The notes beneath the pieces are model-generated. The model saw nothing but the letters and a program-made list of their open reading frames with translations, searched no databases and was not told the DNA's origin. A stretch of 51,428 bases of DNA. It comes from Desulfurococcales archaeon. GTDB lineage: Archaea > Thermoproteota > Thermoprotei_A > Sulfolobales > NBVN01. Below are positions 38,014 to 45,844 of this stretch, piece after piece. The stretch is from the NCBI GenBank assembly GCA_015521325.1, contig WAOK01000007.1, positions 1-51,428 on the forward strand, read 5' to 3'. How positions within the stretch are numbered: the stretch's first letter is position 1; each line of letters opens with the position of its first letter. The translations under genes and the position numbers were made by a program.

Positions 38014-38478
38014 TTACTCTGAGGGTCGCCTCTGCCTCGTCTTCACCCACACGTACTGGAGGGCCGAAATGACCTGCTTGATGGCGTACTCACTCCGGAC
38101 ACCGAGCACGTCTATCTCCGCTAGCTGTCCGTTCTCTCTCTCACGGATACCGTAAGACTTTATGAGTCCAGCCTTTTGCAGGTCGTTTAGCTGCGGTAGG
38201 AGAAATGATTGCACCTCCGGAGAATCGGTCGGTATGCTGCTAGTGATTATGAATCTGTAGTCATTCCCTGACTTAGCGAGACTCGCTATTACCTCATCGC
38301 CCTGCGATATGAGGGAGATTTTCTCGTATTCTTTGCTCACTGCCTCGTCCCTGCCCTCAAGGAGGGCCAGCATGGTTCTGTATATCTGGAGCCTCCTTTC
38401 GAGCCATCTGATCTTCTTCTTAAGGTACTCAATGGCTTCCTCGTGGGATGAGCCCTTACTTTCTCTCAAGGGAGCCAC
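38014..38478 (-). CDS. Uncharacterised coiled-coil/winged-helix-like protein
   Basis: 154 aa; overlaps the UDG gene 3' end by 23 nt; predicted coiled coil EEAIEYLKKKIRWLERRLQIYRTMLALLEG. Confidence 0.6.
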   Translation of the reverse strand: MAPLRESKGSSHEEAIEYLKKKIRWLERRLQIYRTMLALLEGRDEAVSKEYEKISLISQGDEVIASLAKSGNDYRFIITSSIPTDSPEVQSFLLPQLNDLQKAGLIKSYGIRERENGQLAEIDVLGVRSEYAIKQVISALQYVWVKTRQRRPSE

Positions 38479-39118
38479 CCCTCAACCACTTAAGAAGACC
38501 TTGCTCTCCTCTAGATCCTTTCTCCTTTTCCAATACTGACTTAACAATCTTAAAGTCGTTCTCGATGGTTGGCAGTAGCTTAGGGTTGTAGAGAGCAGCT
38601 GCGGGATGATATGTCGGGACAACGATCACATCAATGCCTTTCACCCTAACCTTTCTTATTCGTCCGTGTTCGGCGGTGATTCCCCTCCACCTCCCCCCGC
38701 CGTATCCTTCGATGAGGAACTTACCAGCGTGGTTGCCCAGGGTAACAATGATTCTCGGGGAGACGAGCCTTATTATTGCTTCGGTAAACGGTCTACACGC
38801 CTCAATCTCGTCCTCCTTAGGATCCCTATTATTGGGGGGCCTGCACTTCACCACATTAGTTATGAATACGTCCTCCCTCCTCAACCCAATCCCCTCAAGG
38901 AGCCTGTTAAGCAGCCGCCCTGCGGCCCCTACGAAGGGCCGGCCCTCAAGATCCTCCATCCTTCCGGGGGCCTCGCCTAGGAAAAGGACGGCGGCGTCCA
39001 AGTTGCCCTCACCCGGGACAGCGTTTCTCCTGTTCTCCGCGAGCCTGCATTTACGGCAGGATTTTATGGCGTTAACAATTCTCTCCCACTCCTCAAACTT
39101 ATTGCCAGTGCCTGGCAT
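38456..39118 (-). CDS. Uracil-DNA glycosylase family 4 (Fe-S)
   Basis: 220 aa; CRKCRLAENRRNAVPGEGNLDAAVLFLGEAPGRMEDLEGRPFVGAAGRLLNRLLEGIGL...NVVKCRPPNNRDPKEDEIEAC...VPTYHPAAAL. Confidence 0.95.
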   Translation of the reverse strand: MPGTGNKFEEWERIVNAIKSCRKCRLAENRRNAVPGEGNLDAAVLFLGEAPGRMEDLEGRPFVGAAGRLLNRLLEGIGLRREDVFITNVVKCRPPNNRDPKEDEIEACRPFTEAIIRLVSPRIIVTLGNHAGKFLIEGYGGGRWRGITAEHGRIRKVRVKGIDVIVVPTYHPAAALYNPKLLPTIENDFKIVKSVLEKEKGSRGEQGLLKWLRGGSLERK

Positions 39119-39196
39119 TCGCCAGTACCTTTGATGTATTCTTTAGGCGAACCTAAAACGCTTATATGTTCCACGACCTAGAGCCTTCGGTGAGCA

Positions 39197-39418
39197 GTGA
39201 TGGGTCTCAAGCATGGTAAGTACGTCTACATACAGCTCAATAAAGGCAAATACGTTAAGGCTAGGGTCCTTAAAGGCGTCAAGGACACAGACCCAGAGAA
39301 ATACATAGTTATCGGCCCAATCACGAACAGACCTCCGTATACAGCAAAGATTGTTAAAGTGGAGGAACTCCCATCAACGGTTAGGGAGAAAGTGCTTGAG
39401 GACGTATATAAGTTATAA
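39197..39418 (+). CDS. Small uncharacterised basic protein
   Basis: 73 aa; MMGLKHGKYVYIQLNKGKYVKARVLKGVKDTDPEKYIVIGPITNRPPYTAKIVKVEEL. Confidence 0.6.
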   Translation: MMGLKHGKYVYIQLNKGKYVKARVLKGVKDTDPEKYIVIGPITNRPPYTAKIVKVEELPSTVREKVLEDVYKL

Positions 39419-39448
39419 CAAAACGGCGCGTTAGATTATTTGTTACCT

Positions 39449-39736
39449 TCACTTCTTCTCCGCTGGGGTCGCTATTATCAATTTACTGCTCTTGAGCACG
39501 ACCTTAAGAACCCCCTGCCTTATTAGCTCCCTCATAACGGCCTTAGCCAACGAAACTCTGATCCCCAGCTCCTGGGCCAGGGAATTCTGGGTGACCACAT
39601 CCATTCTCTTCACTGCGCCGGCAGCCCTACGGATGAGTGACTCATCAACCCTCTGATACGTTACTATGGGGCCCCTACCACCCTCGCCTCCTCCCTTCTT
39701 TTTCTTCGCCATACCACGCGCACCGAATACACTCAC
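39449..39736 (-). CDS. rps25e: Ribosomal protein S25e
   Basis: Lys-rich N-terminus then DESLIRRAAGAVKRMDVVTQNSLAQELGIRVSLAKAVMRELIRQGVLKVVLKSSKLIIATP. Confidence 0.88.
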   Translation of the reverse strand: MSVFGARGMAKKKKGGGEGGRGPIVTYQRVDESLIRRAAGAVKRMDVVTQNSLAQELGIRVSLAKAVMRELIRQGVLKVVLKSSKLIIATPAEKK

Positions 39737-39818
39737 ACCACAGGAGCCTTATATGTGACGCGAGGGAGTCCGGTCTTTTAGCATCTCTAGTCCACATCAG
39801 ATAAAGCGGTGCAGGCAC

Positions 39819-40031
39819 GTGAAGCTAGTCACAGTCAAGATGCCCGAAATATATGTTGAGGGCATAGACGAGCTCGTGAGGAACGGGAGGTACTCCAGCA
39901 GGTCGGAGGTCATAAGGACAGCCATAAGGGATCTCCTCATGAGGGAGCTCTGGGACATCAAGGTATTCCCGCAATCGAAAATAGTGGAAAGAAACGAGCA
40001 CCTAGTGGTGAAGAAGGTGGAGATTGCGTGA
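39819..40031 (+). CDS. Ribbon-helix-helix (CopG-type) DNA-binding protein
   Basis: 70 aa; [43 protein letters not shown]. Confidence 0.85.
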   Translation: MKLVTVKMPEIYVEGIDELVRNGRYSSRSEVIRTAIRDLLMRELWDIKVFPQSKIVERNEHLVVKKVEIA

Positions 40032-40102
40032 GGCACTCCCTTATTAACTTAAACCTCTTTAACCCTCTCGGATACGGCTGTGAGGAGGGCTGGTATTTCT
40101 GA

Positions 40103-40894
40103 ATGAGTGATGAAAGACGCCAGAACCGAGCCGTAGTGAAGGAAGACGAGCGGGTGCTCGTGTACATCGACAGGCGCAGGTCCAAGGTAGTGAGGGCGGG
40201 GAAGGGAGAATACGGAACGGATAAGGGGTACATCAGGCTGGAGGACATCGTCGGACTCGAGTATGGTAGCGCTGTAAGAACATCCACGGGGAAAGAGGCT
40301 AGGGTTATGCGCCCTCTACTCATTGACTACTTAATGAGGGGTTTCAGGAGAGCCACCCAAGTGATTTACCCGAAGGATCTTGGCTTCATCGTACTGCTTT
40401 CAGGAATAGGTCCGGGCTCGAGGGTGTTGGAAGCAGGCGTCGGCACGGGGTTCTTAACCGCTACCCTAGCACATTTCGTCGGTGATGAGGGCCATGTATA
40501 CGGCTATGAGGTGCGTGAGGAATTCGCGAAGGTAGCGAGGAAGAACCTGGAACTGGCTGGTCTCTCTCACAGAGTTACGATAAAAGTGAGGGATGTAAGG
40601 GAGGGCGTGGATGAGAGGGGGCTTGACGCGGCGTTCCTCGACCTCCCCGATCCGTGGGGCGTTCTGTCAGTTCTTAGGGAAGCGCTGACCCCAACATCCC
40701 CCGTAGTAGTGTTCCTGCCGACGACCAATCAAGTGAGTAAGCTCCTGCAGGCTGTGAGAGCGGGGAAGTACGGAGTCGATATTCACGTATACGAGATACT
40801 GATGAGGGAGTTCCAGCCGAAGCCCGATGCCTTAAGGCCCGAAAGCTTCATGGTGGGGCACACGGGCTACATAGTCTTCTTCCGCATGATCTGA
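40103..40894 (+). CDS. trmI: tRNA (adenine-N1)-methyltransferase (TrmI)
   Basis: 263 aa; YPKDLGFIVLLSGIGPGSRVLEAGVGTGFLTATLAHFVGDEGHVYGYEVREEFAKVARKNLE...DAAFLDLPDPWGVL. Confidence 0.9.
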   Translation: MSDERRQNRAVVKEDERVLVYIDRRRSKVVRAGKGEYGTDKGYIRLEDIVGLEYGSAVRTSTGKEARVMRPLLIDYLMRGFRRATQVIYPKDLGFIVLLSGIGPGSRVLEAGVGTGFLTATLAHFVGDEGHVYGYEVREEFAKVARKNLELAGLSHRVTIKVRDVREGVDERGLDAAFLDLPDPWGVLSVLREALTPTSPVVVFLPTTNQVSKLLQAVRAGKYGVDIHVYEILMREFQPKPDALRPESFMVGHTGYIVFFRMI

Positions 40895-40953
40895 GGGCTC
40901 AGGACTCCGCCGTCCTCTCACCTGTCGATCCTAGCGAATATCATCACGGCCTC
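40893..40953 (-). ncRNA. Candidate C/D-box sRNA spanning a convergent gene junction
   Basis: Minus strand: GAGGCC + C GTGATGA (40947-40941), 12-nt guide TATTCGCTAGGA, D' TCGA, 3-nt spacer, C' GTGAGAG, 12-nt guide GACGGCGGAGTC, D CTGA (40902-40899) + GCCCTC; flanks pair with one C-C mismatch. Confidence 0.5.
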
Positions 40954-41912
40954 TTAGCTACCCTAGAGAACCACTCCCTAACAATAGGGCCGCCATACCT
41001 CCCAATAAGTTTCTTAGTTAGTCTACAGAAGGAGCAGATACCCCCATCAGATATGAGCCCGCAGACAGGGCACCTCGAGACGGGCGCTCCACCACCTCCC
41101 CGGTAAGCCCCGCTGGCCAAGTTCTTGTAGAAGCGGCGGACCAGCTGAACCTTTATCGATGGGTGCTCCCTCTCGAGGGAACTCATGAATGCCTTCACCT
41201 CCCTCTCTATCGACCCCGGCGCTGCGTTAGGGCACTCGGCGTGGTTGAAGCTCAGCCCCTTCATGAGGGCGTAAGCAAGTGCCTCCCTTTCGCTGGTGTC
41301 GTAGAGTGGCCTGATCCTGCCAACAGCCCCTTTCAAGCTCTCTGTCCTTGGGCCCAGCTTGTGGATGTTGCTTATATCCTGGGTTATGAAGGCCTTCATG
41401 ATGTAGGCGATCATGTCATCCATGTTGTGGCCCAGGGCGACAGCATCGACGCCTAGCTCCACAGCTGCCGCATTGATGACGTACCTCTTCACTAGCCCAC
41501 ACACGGAGCAGGGCGGTCTCCTGCTCTTGAACGCCATCTCAGGTATGCTCAGCCCGAGAACCTCTTTCACGTCGAAGACGAGGAGCTTCGTCCCTAGCTG
41601 GGCGGCAAGCCTCTCCACAGCCTCTCTATTCTTTCTGGAGTACTCACCTATGCCCAGATCTATGTGGAGTGCTACTATCTCGAAACCCAGCTCTTCTCCA
41701 GCTCTCATCATTGCTGAGAGAAGGGCGGCAGAGTCCTTACCCCCCGAGACAGCAACGAGTATTCTGTCTCCTTTTCTTGCTAGACCGTACCTCCTAATTG
41801 CTTTGAGAACCCGTGTCTCGAAGTACTCCATGAAGTGTTCCTTGCATAGCCACATCCTCGCATACGGTATCCTGATGACGGCCTGCCTGCCGCACTTAGC
41901 ACACTTAGCCAC
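40944..41912 (-). CDS. TtuA/NcsA-like tRNA 2-thiolation ATPase
   Basis: 322 aa; CAKCGRQAVIRIPYARMWLCKEHF, ILVAVSGGKDSAALLSAMM, RRPPCSVCGLVKRYVINAAAVELGVDAVALGHNMDDMI, C-terminal Zn ribbon CPVCGLISDGGICSFC. Confidence 0.92.
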   Translation of the reverse strand: MAKCAKCGRQAVIRIPYARMWLCKEHFMEYFETRVLKAIRRYGLARKGDRILVAVSGGKDSAALLSAMMRAGEELGFEIVALHIDLGIGEYSRKNREAVERLAAQLGTKLLVFDVKEVLGLSIPEMAFKSRRPPCSVCGLVKRYVINAAAVELGVDAVALGHNMDDMIAYIMKAFITQDISNIHKLGPRTESLKGAVGRIRPLYDTSEREALAYALMKGLSFNHAECPNAAPGSIEREVKAFMSSLEREHPSIKVQLVRRFYKNLASGAYRGGGGAPVSRCPVCGLISDGGICSFCRLTKKLIGRYGGPIVREWFSRVAKRP

Positions 41913-42126
41913 CTGAGACCACCCTATAAATAACTATGTCATCCGCTTCACTCAGTACGTAGTCCTCCGCGACAACCTCACCATTAACGGTCACAACGAC
42001 AGAATCCGGGCTAATTCCGATGGTTCTGAGCAGATCATTAACTCTCGGTGAGGACTTCAACTTAACCACACCCTCACGCATATCGGGAAGGATCCTATAC
42101 TTTATCTCGATCAGCTCACGGGTCAT
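41905..42126 (-). CDS. Ubiquitin-like sulfur carrier (MoaD/ThiS/TtuB-like), C-terminal GG
   Basis: From ATG at 42126: MTRELIEIKYRI...VNDLLRTIGISPDSVVVTVNGEVVAEDYVLSEADDIVIYRVVSGG*; overlaps TtuA-like gene by 8 nt. Confidence 0.85.
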   Translation of the reverse strand: MTRELIEIKYRILPDMREGVVKLKSSPRVNDLLRTIGISPDSVVVTVNGEVVAEDYVLSEADDIVIYRVVSGG

Positions 42127-42838
42127 TATCACCCACACCTCCCGACTCAGCGATCTTGGATAGGTACCTGCCCAGCTCGGAGGACATGAGAACCTCATTC
42201 GTATACCTCAGCCTCTCCTTGACACCTCCTAGAAGCGGTCTCACAGCCCTCATCACAGCGTGATGAACTGCATCTGGAGGTTTCTCAGCGTCAATCCTTA
42301 CCCAAGATATGTCGAATATATTATCATTCATCTGTCTTTCGTAGAAACCCTTAACGGATAGTAAGAAATACTTATCTTCCTCAAACTTGTCTAAGTTATT
42401 TCCCCTCTTGCTGGTTCTGTCCAGCGATGTTTCCACAGAAATATCGAGGTAGACCACAGCGTCAGGCACTATGAGTGACGCAGCAGCAACAACTGAGGTC
42501 ACGAAGCCGTAGCCCGCTCCTCCAGCTGACTGATACGCTATGATAGAGGGGAAGTACCTGTCCAAGAGTACTATTCTTCCTTCACTGGCTAGGGCGCGTA
42601 TTTTGTCAACGTCCTTAAGCATGTCAACTGCGTATAGCATTGCCTGCTCCTTAGCCCCCACATCAAGCCTCTTCATCAGGAATGATTTAATCAGCGACCC
42701 ATACGGGGAGTCATAATCGGGGTAAGAGAATATTATCGCCTTGTGGCCTATTTCCTCAATTTTCTTTGCGAGTAGCGCTGCCTGCGTGTACTTACCCGCA
42801 CCATCTATGCCCTCAAACGCTATTACTGCACCCCTCAC
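42116..42838 (-). CDS. tmk: Thymidylate kinase
   Basis: 240 aa; VIAFEGIDGAGKYTQAALLAKKI...LLDRYFPSIIAYQSAGG...PDAVVYLDISVETSLDRTSKRG. Confidence 0.9.
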   Translation of the reverse strand: MRGAVIAFEGIDGAGKYTQAALLAKKIEEIGHKAIIFSYPDYDSPYGSLIKSFLMKRLDVGAKEQAMLYAVDMLKDVDKIRALASEGRIVLLDRYFPSIIAYQSAGGAGYGFVTSVVAAASLIVPDAVVYLDISVETSLDRTSKRGNNLDKFEEDKYFLLSVKGFYERQMNDNIFDISWVRIDAEKPPDAVHHAVMRAVRPLLGGVKERLRYTNEVLMSSELGRYLSKIAESGGVGDNDP

Positions 42839-42997
42839 CAGAAATAACCCACTCAGTGATTGAGTAGGTGCATTATCTCGTTTTCGTGTCGAATCCCTAT
42901 ATTACGGTTAGATATATTCCTTATTCAATTTCAAAACAGCTTTAATGTCGCTTAGAATATATTAACAATTAAATAGGTAATTTGCGTCGATGATCCG

Positions 42998-43219
42998 GTG
43001 ATCCAAATGAGCATCTCCAGGATCGGTTCCAGAGGGAGGAGAAGGCCCATAGCCAAAGAGATCATACTTGAGTACCTGAAGAAAGTTGGCAAGCCGGCTA
43101 CGGTGAGGGAGATAGTAGCTGCTACAGGTCTGAACTATAACACTGTTAGGGGTAGGCTCCAGCAGCTTAAGAAAGAGGGAAAGGTCAAGCGTAAGGACAA
43201 CGGCTGGATAGCTGTATGA
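42998..43219 (+). CDS. Small winged-HTH DNA-binding protein
   Basis: 73 aa; IAKEIILEYLKKVGKPATVREIVAATGLNYNTVRGRLQQLKKEGKVKRKDNGWIAV. Confidence 0.75.
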   Translation: MIQMSISRIGSRGRRRPIAKEIILEYLKKVGKPATVREIVAATGLNYNTVRGRLQQLKKEGKVKRKDNGWIAV

Positions 43220-43342
43220 TGAGTTATGTAAGAAAATTTTTCTTGAATATCGACTATAATCACAAAAATTTCTGCTACTATAGCCCGTAAATCACCGTAT
43301 TCTTTTATCTGTGACATCGATCTATTTATTGAGGGAAAGAGT

Positions 43343-44227
43343 GTGGTGAGCGAAGTAGACATAATCAACACGTTACTAGGGTTTCTCTTCTGGTTCATAC
43401 TACTCTTTGCCATACTCTCTCCTTATCTCTCGCTTAGATCGGTGAGGGTCGCCAGACTAAGGCTGATGTCGCTGATCGAGAGGAAGTACGGCTACAGGGT
43501 CATTACAATGATTCATAGACAGGAGAAGGTAGGACTTTTTGGAATACCGATACACAGGTACATCGACATCGAGGACTCTGAGGCGGTCATCAGGGCGATA
43601 AGGACGACTCCAAAGAACAAACCAATAATGTTCGTGATCCATACACCAGGAGGACTTGTTCTGGCCGCTTCTCAGATAGCTAGGGCCTTGAAAGACCATC
43701 CAGCCAAGACAGTTGTTGTGGTACCGCACTATGCAATGTCTGGCGGCACCTTGATAGCGCTGGCTGCGGACGAGATAATTATGGACCCGCACGCTACTCT
43801 CGGCCCGCTAGATCCGCAGCTCATGGGCCCTAATGGTATATATATGCCCGCCCCCTCGGTGGTCAAGGCGGTGCAGCTCAAGGGTGTTGATAAGGTGTCT
43901 GACACCACATTAATACTCGCTGACGTCGCTGAGAAGGCCCTTAACCAGATGAAGGCGTTGGTCCGTGAGTTCCTTGAGGGAAAGGTACCTGAAGACAGAG
44001 TTGACGAGATAGTTGAAGAACTAGTCAGCGGCAAGTACACTCACGACTACCCGATAACAGTGGATACACTGAAGAAGTGGGGGATCCCTGTCAAAACAGA
44101 TGTTCCTCCGGAGATCTACGAACTTATGGAGCTCTACCCGCAGGCAAGGTCATCCAGACCAAACATAGAGTATCTCCCATACCCTATCCCGACACCTAGA
44201 GGGGACAGTGAGAGAAGGACTCGGTGA
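43343..44227 (+). CDS. Membrane-anchored ClpP-fold serine protease (SDH_sah/PF01972-like)
   Basis: 294 aa; N-terminal TM LLGFLFWFILLFAILSPYLSL; FVIHTPGGLVLAASQIARALKDH, PHYAMSGGTLIALAADEIIMDPHATLGPLDPQ. Confidence 0.88.
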   Translation: MVSEVDIINTLLGFLFWFILLFAILSPYLSLRSVRVARLRLMSLIERKYGYRVITMIHRQEKVGLFGIPIHRYIDIEDSEAVIRAIRTTPKNKPIMFVIHTPGGLVLAASQIARALKDHPAKTVVVVPHYAMSGGTLIALAADEIIMDPHATLGPLDPQLMGPNGIYMPAPSVVKAVQLKGVDKVSDTTLILADVAEKALNQMKALVREFLEGKVPEDRVDEIVEELVSGKYTHDYPITVDTLKKWGIPVKTDVPPEIYELMELYPQARSSRPNIEYLPYPIPTPRGDSERRTR

Positions 44228-44237
44228 AAACCTCGTT

Positions 44238-45302
44238 TTAAGGCCTGAACTCTTTTTTGAGTAATTCGCTTATACTTTCCTTAAAGGGTGCCCTAGCGAC
44301 CCCAACCTCGGTTATGATGCCGCTAACGAGCTCGGGCGGAGTTATGTCGAACGCAGGGTTCATAACCGGGACGTCGGGCACGGTAATCAGTACCTTGCCG
44401 AGCACCCACCTAACCTCGTCGGGGTTTCTCTCCTCTATCACGACATCCTCAACCCTTGTCTCCGGATCTATAGTCGAGCGCGGGGCAGCGGCATAGAACT
44501 CTGCACCGTGCCTCTTAGCCAGTACGGCTATCGTGTACGTCCCTATCTTGTTTATGACGTGACCGTCCAGAAGCACCCTGTCAGCACCGACAACAACCTT
44601 GTTCACGAGTCCCTTACTCATGACGTACCCAACCATGTTATCAGTTATGAGAGTAACCGGTATACCCTCCTGCACGAGCTCCCACACAGTAAGCCTTGCT
44701 CCCTGGAGAACAGGTCTTGTCTCCGTCGCTATCACCTTGATGTTCTTTCCAGCCTCCCACGCAGCCCTGATCACTGCGAGGGCTGTCCCGTAGCCGGCTG
44801 TTGCGAGAGTGCCTGCATTGCAATGGGTCAGTATCGTGTCACCCTCCTCTATCAGCTCTGCGCCCACGCGGCCAATCGCCTTGTTCACGGCCACGTCCTC
44901 TTCGTGAATGCGGATCGCTTCATTGATAACCGCTTTTCTCAGCTCGTCGACGGACGTATACGGTCTATCGATGACCGCCCCCATCCTCTTTAGGGCCCAG
45001 AAAAGGTTCACTGCGGTCGGCCTTGTCTTCGAGAGCCTCTCAATGGCCTTTAAGAGTTCCTTCCTCAGCTCCTCAACGCTCTCGGCCCGGCTGCTGCACG
45101 CTGCCAGTGCGACGCCGTAGGCGGCAGCGACACCTATTGCTGGCGCCCCACGTATCTCCATAGTCTCTATGGCCCTAGCAACTCTTTCGTATGATGTCGT
45201 CTCTATGTACTCCTCTTCCCACGGTATCTTGAGGGTGTTGAGCCACCTGAACTTACAGCCAAGCCATTCTAGGGACTTAACCTGCTTCAATAGAGGCACC
45301 AA
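44238..45302 (-). CDS. mtnA: S-methyl-5-thioribose-1-phosphate isomerase (aIF2B-like family)
   Basis: 354 aa; METRGAPAIG-type MEIRGAPAIGVAAAYG, TRPTAVNLFWAL, ILTHCNAGTLATAGYGTALAVIRAA, VGADRVLLDGHVINKIGTYTIAVLAK. Confidence 0.93.
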   Translation of the reverse strand: MVPLLKQVKSLEWLGCKFRWLNTLKIPWEEEYIETTSYERVARAIETMEIRGAPAIGVAAAYGVALAACSSRAESVEELRKELLKAIERLSKTRPTAVNLFWALKRMGAVIDRPYTSVDELRKAVINEAIRIHEEDVAVNKAIGRVGAELIEEGDTILTHCNAGTLATAGYGTALAVIRAAWEAGKNIKVIATETRPVLQGARLTVWELVQEGIPVTLITDNMVGYVMSKGLVNKVVVGADRVLLDGHVINKIGTYTIAVLAKRHGAEFYAAAPRSTIDPETRVEDVVIEERNPDEVRWVLGKVLITVPDVPVMNPAFDITPPELVSGIITEVGVARAPFKESISELLKKEFRP

Positions 45303-45329
45303 AACCTACTTTCGGGAACAGGATATTAT

Positions 45330-45842
45330 ATGGGTCACAGGATGAGGGTGCTGAGAGTGCTCGAGGACGGCTCGATAGAGGTCGAGGCCTCGCCGGAGGT
45401 CGAGCGACTGGGCCTAGGTAGGCGGGTCGGGAACACAGTCCTCCTCGATGTTTCGGAGCTGGCGTACGTGGTGTATAGGGGGATAGAGGTCACACACGAG
45501 GGGCGAATGCTAACCCTGCGCGACGTCTTCAGGCACTTCAGCAGAAGCAAGTACGACTGGATAAAGTTCTCCGTACTCGTGGACCTACGGAGCAGGGGCA
45601 GGAGAGCTAGGGCAGCATACGGAGTCAACACACTCGTCTACGAGAAGGGGTCCGAGAAGTTCATGGTATTCGTTACGGAGGAGAACGCACCGATCACCGC
45701 TTCAGAACTCGATGCCTGGGCTGACATAGCTGCGAAAAAGGGCTTTGAGGCAGTGATAGCCGTGGTGGACGCCCACGGCGACGTTACCTACTATAGGGCA
45801 TGGAGAGTACATCTTGAGGACCTGGTCGAGAGAGGTGGTTAA
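45330..45842 (+). CDS. tRNA-splicing endonuclease subunit, non-catalytic (beta-type)
   Basis: 170 aa; YDWIKFSVLVDLRSRGRRARAAYGVNTLVYEKGSEKFMVFVTEENAPITASELDAWADIAAKKGFEAVIAVVDAHGDVTYYRAWRV matches the EndA fold, lacking the expected catalytic His and Lys. Confidence 0.8.
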   Translation: MGHRMRVLRVLEDGSIEVEASPEVERLGLGRRVGNTVLLDVSELAYVVYRGIEVTHEGRMLTLRDVFRHFSRSKYDWIKFSVLVDLRSRGRRARAAYGVNTLVYEKGSEKFMVFVTEENAPITASELDAWADIAAKKGFEAVIAVVDAHGDVTYYRAWRVHLEDLVERGG

Positions 45843-45844
45843 TC

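Noticed and set aside
37972-38022. Possible C/D-box sRNA (GTGATGA ... CTGA 40 nt apart, CCC/GGG flanks)
   Set aside because: Outer boxes and spacing fit, but no convincing D' or C' box internally (AAGG, GTGCCTG); kept only as a weak lead for small-RNA-seq.
43217-43223. ATGATGA C-box-like motif at the HTH gene stop
   Set aside because: No CTGA at suitable distance downstream; coincidence with the stop codon.
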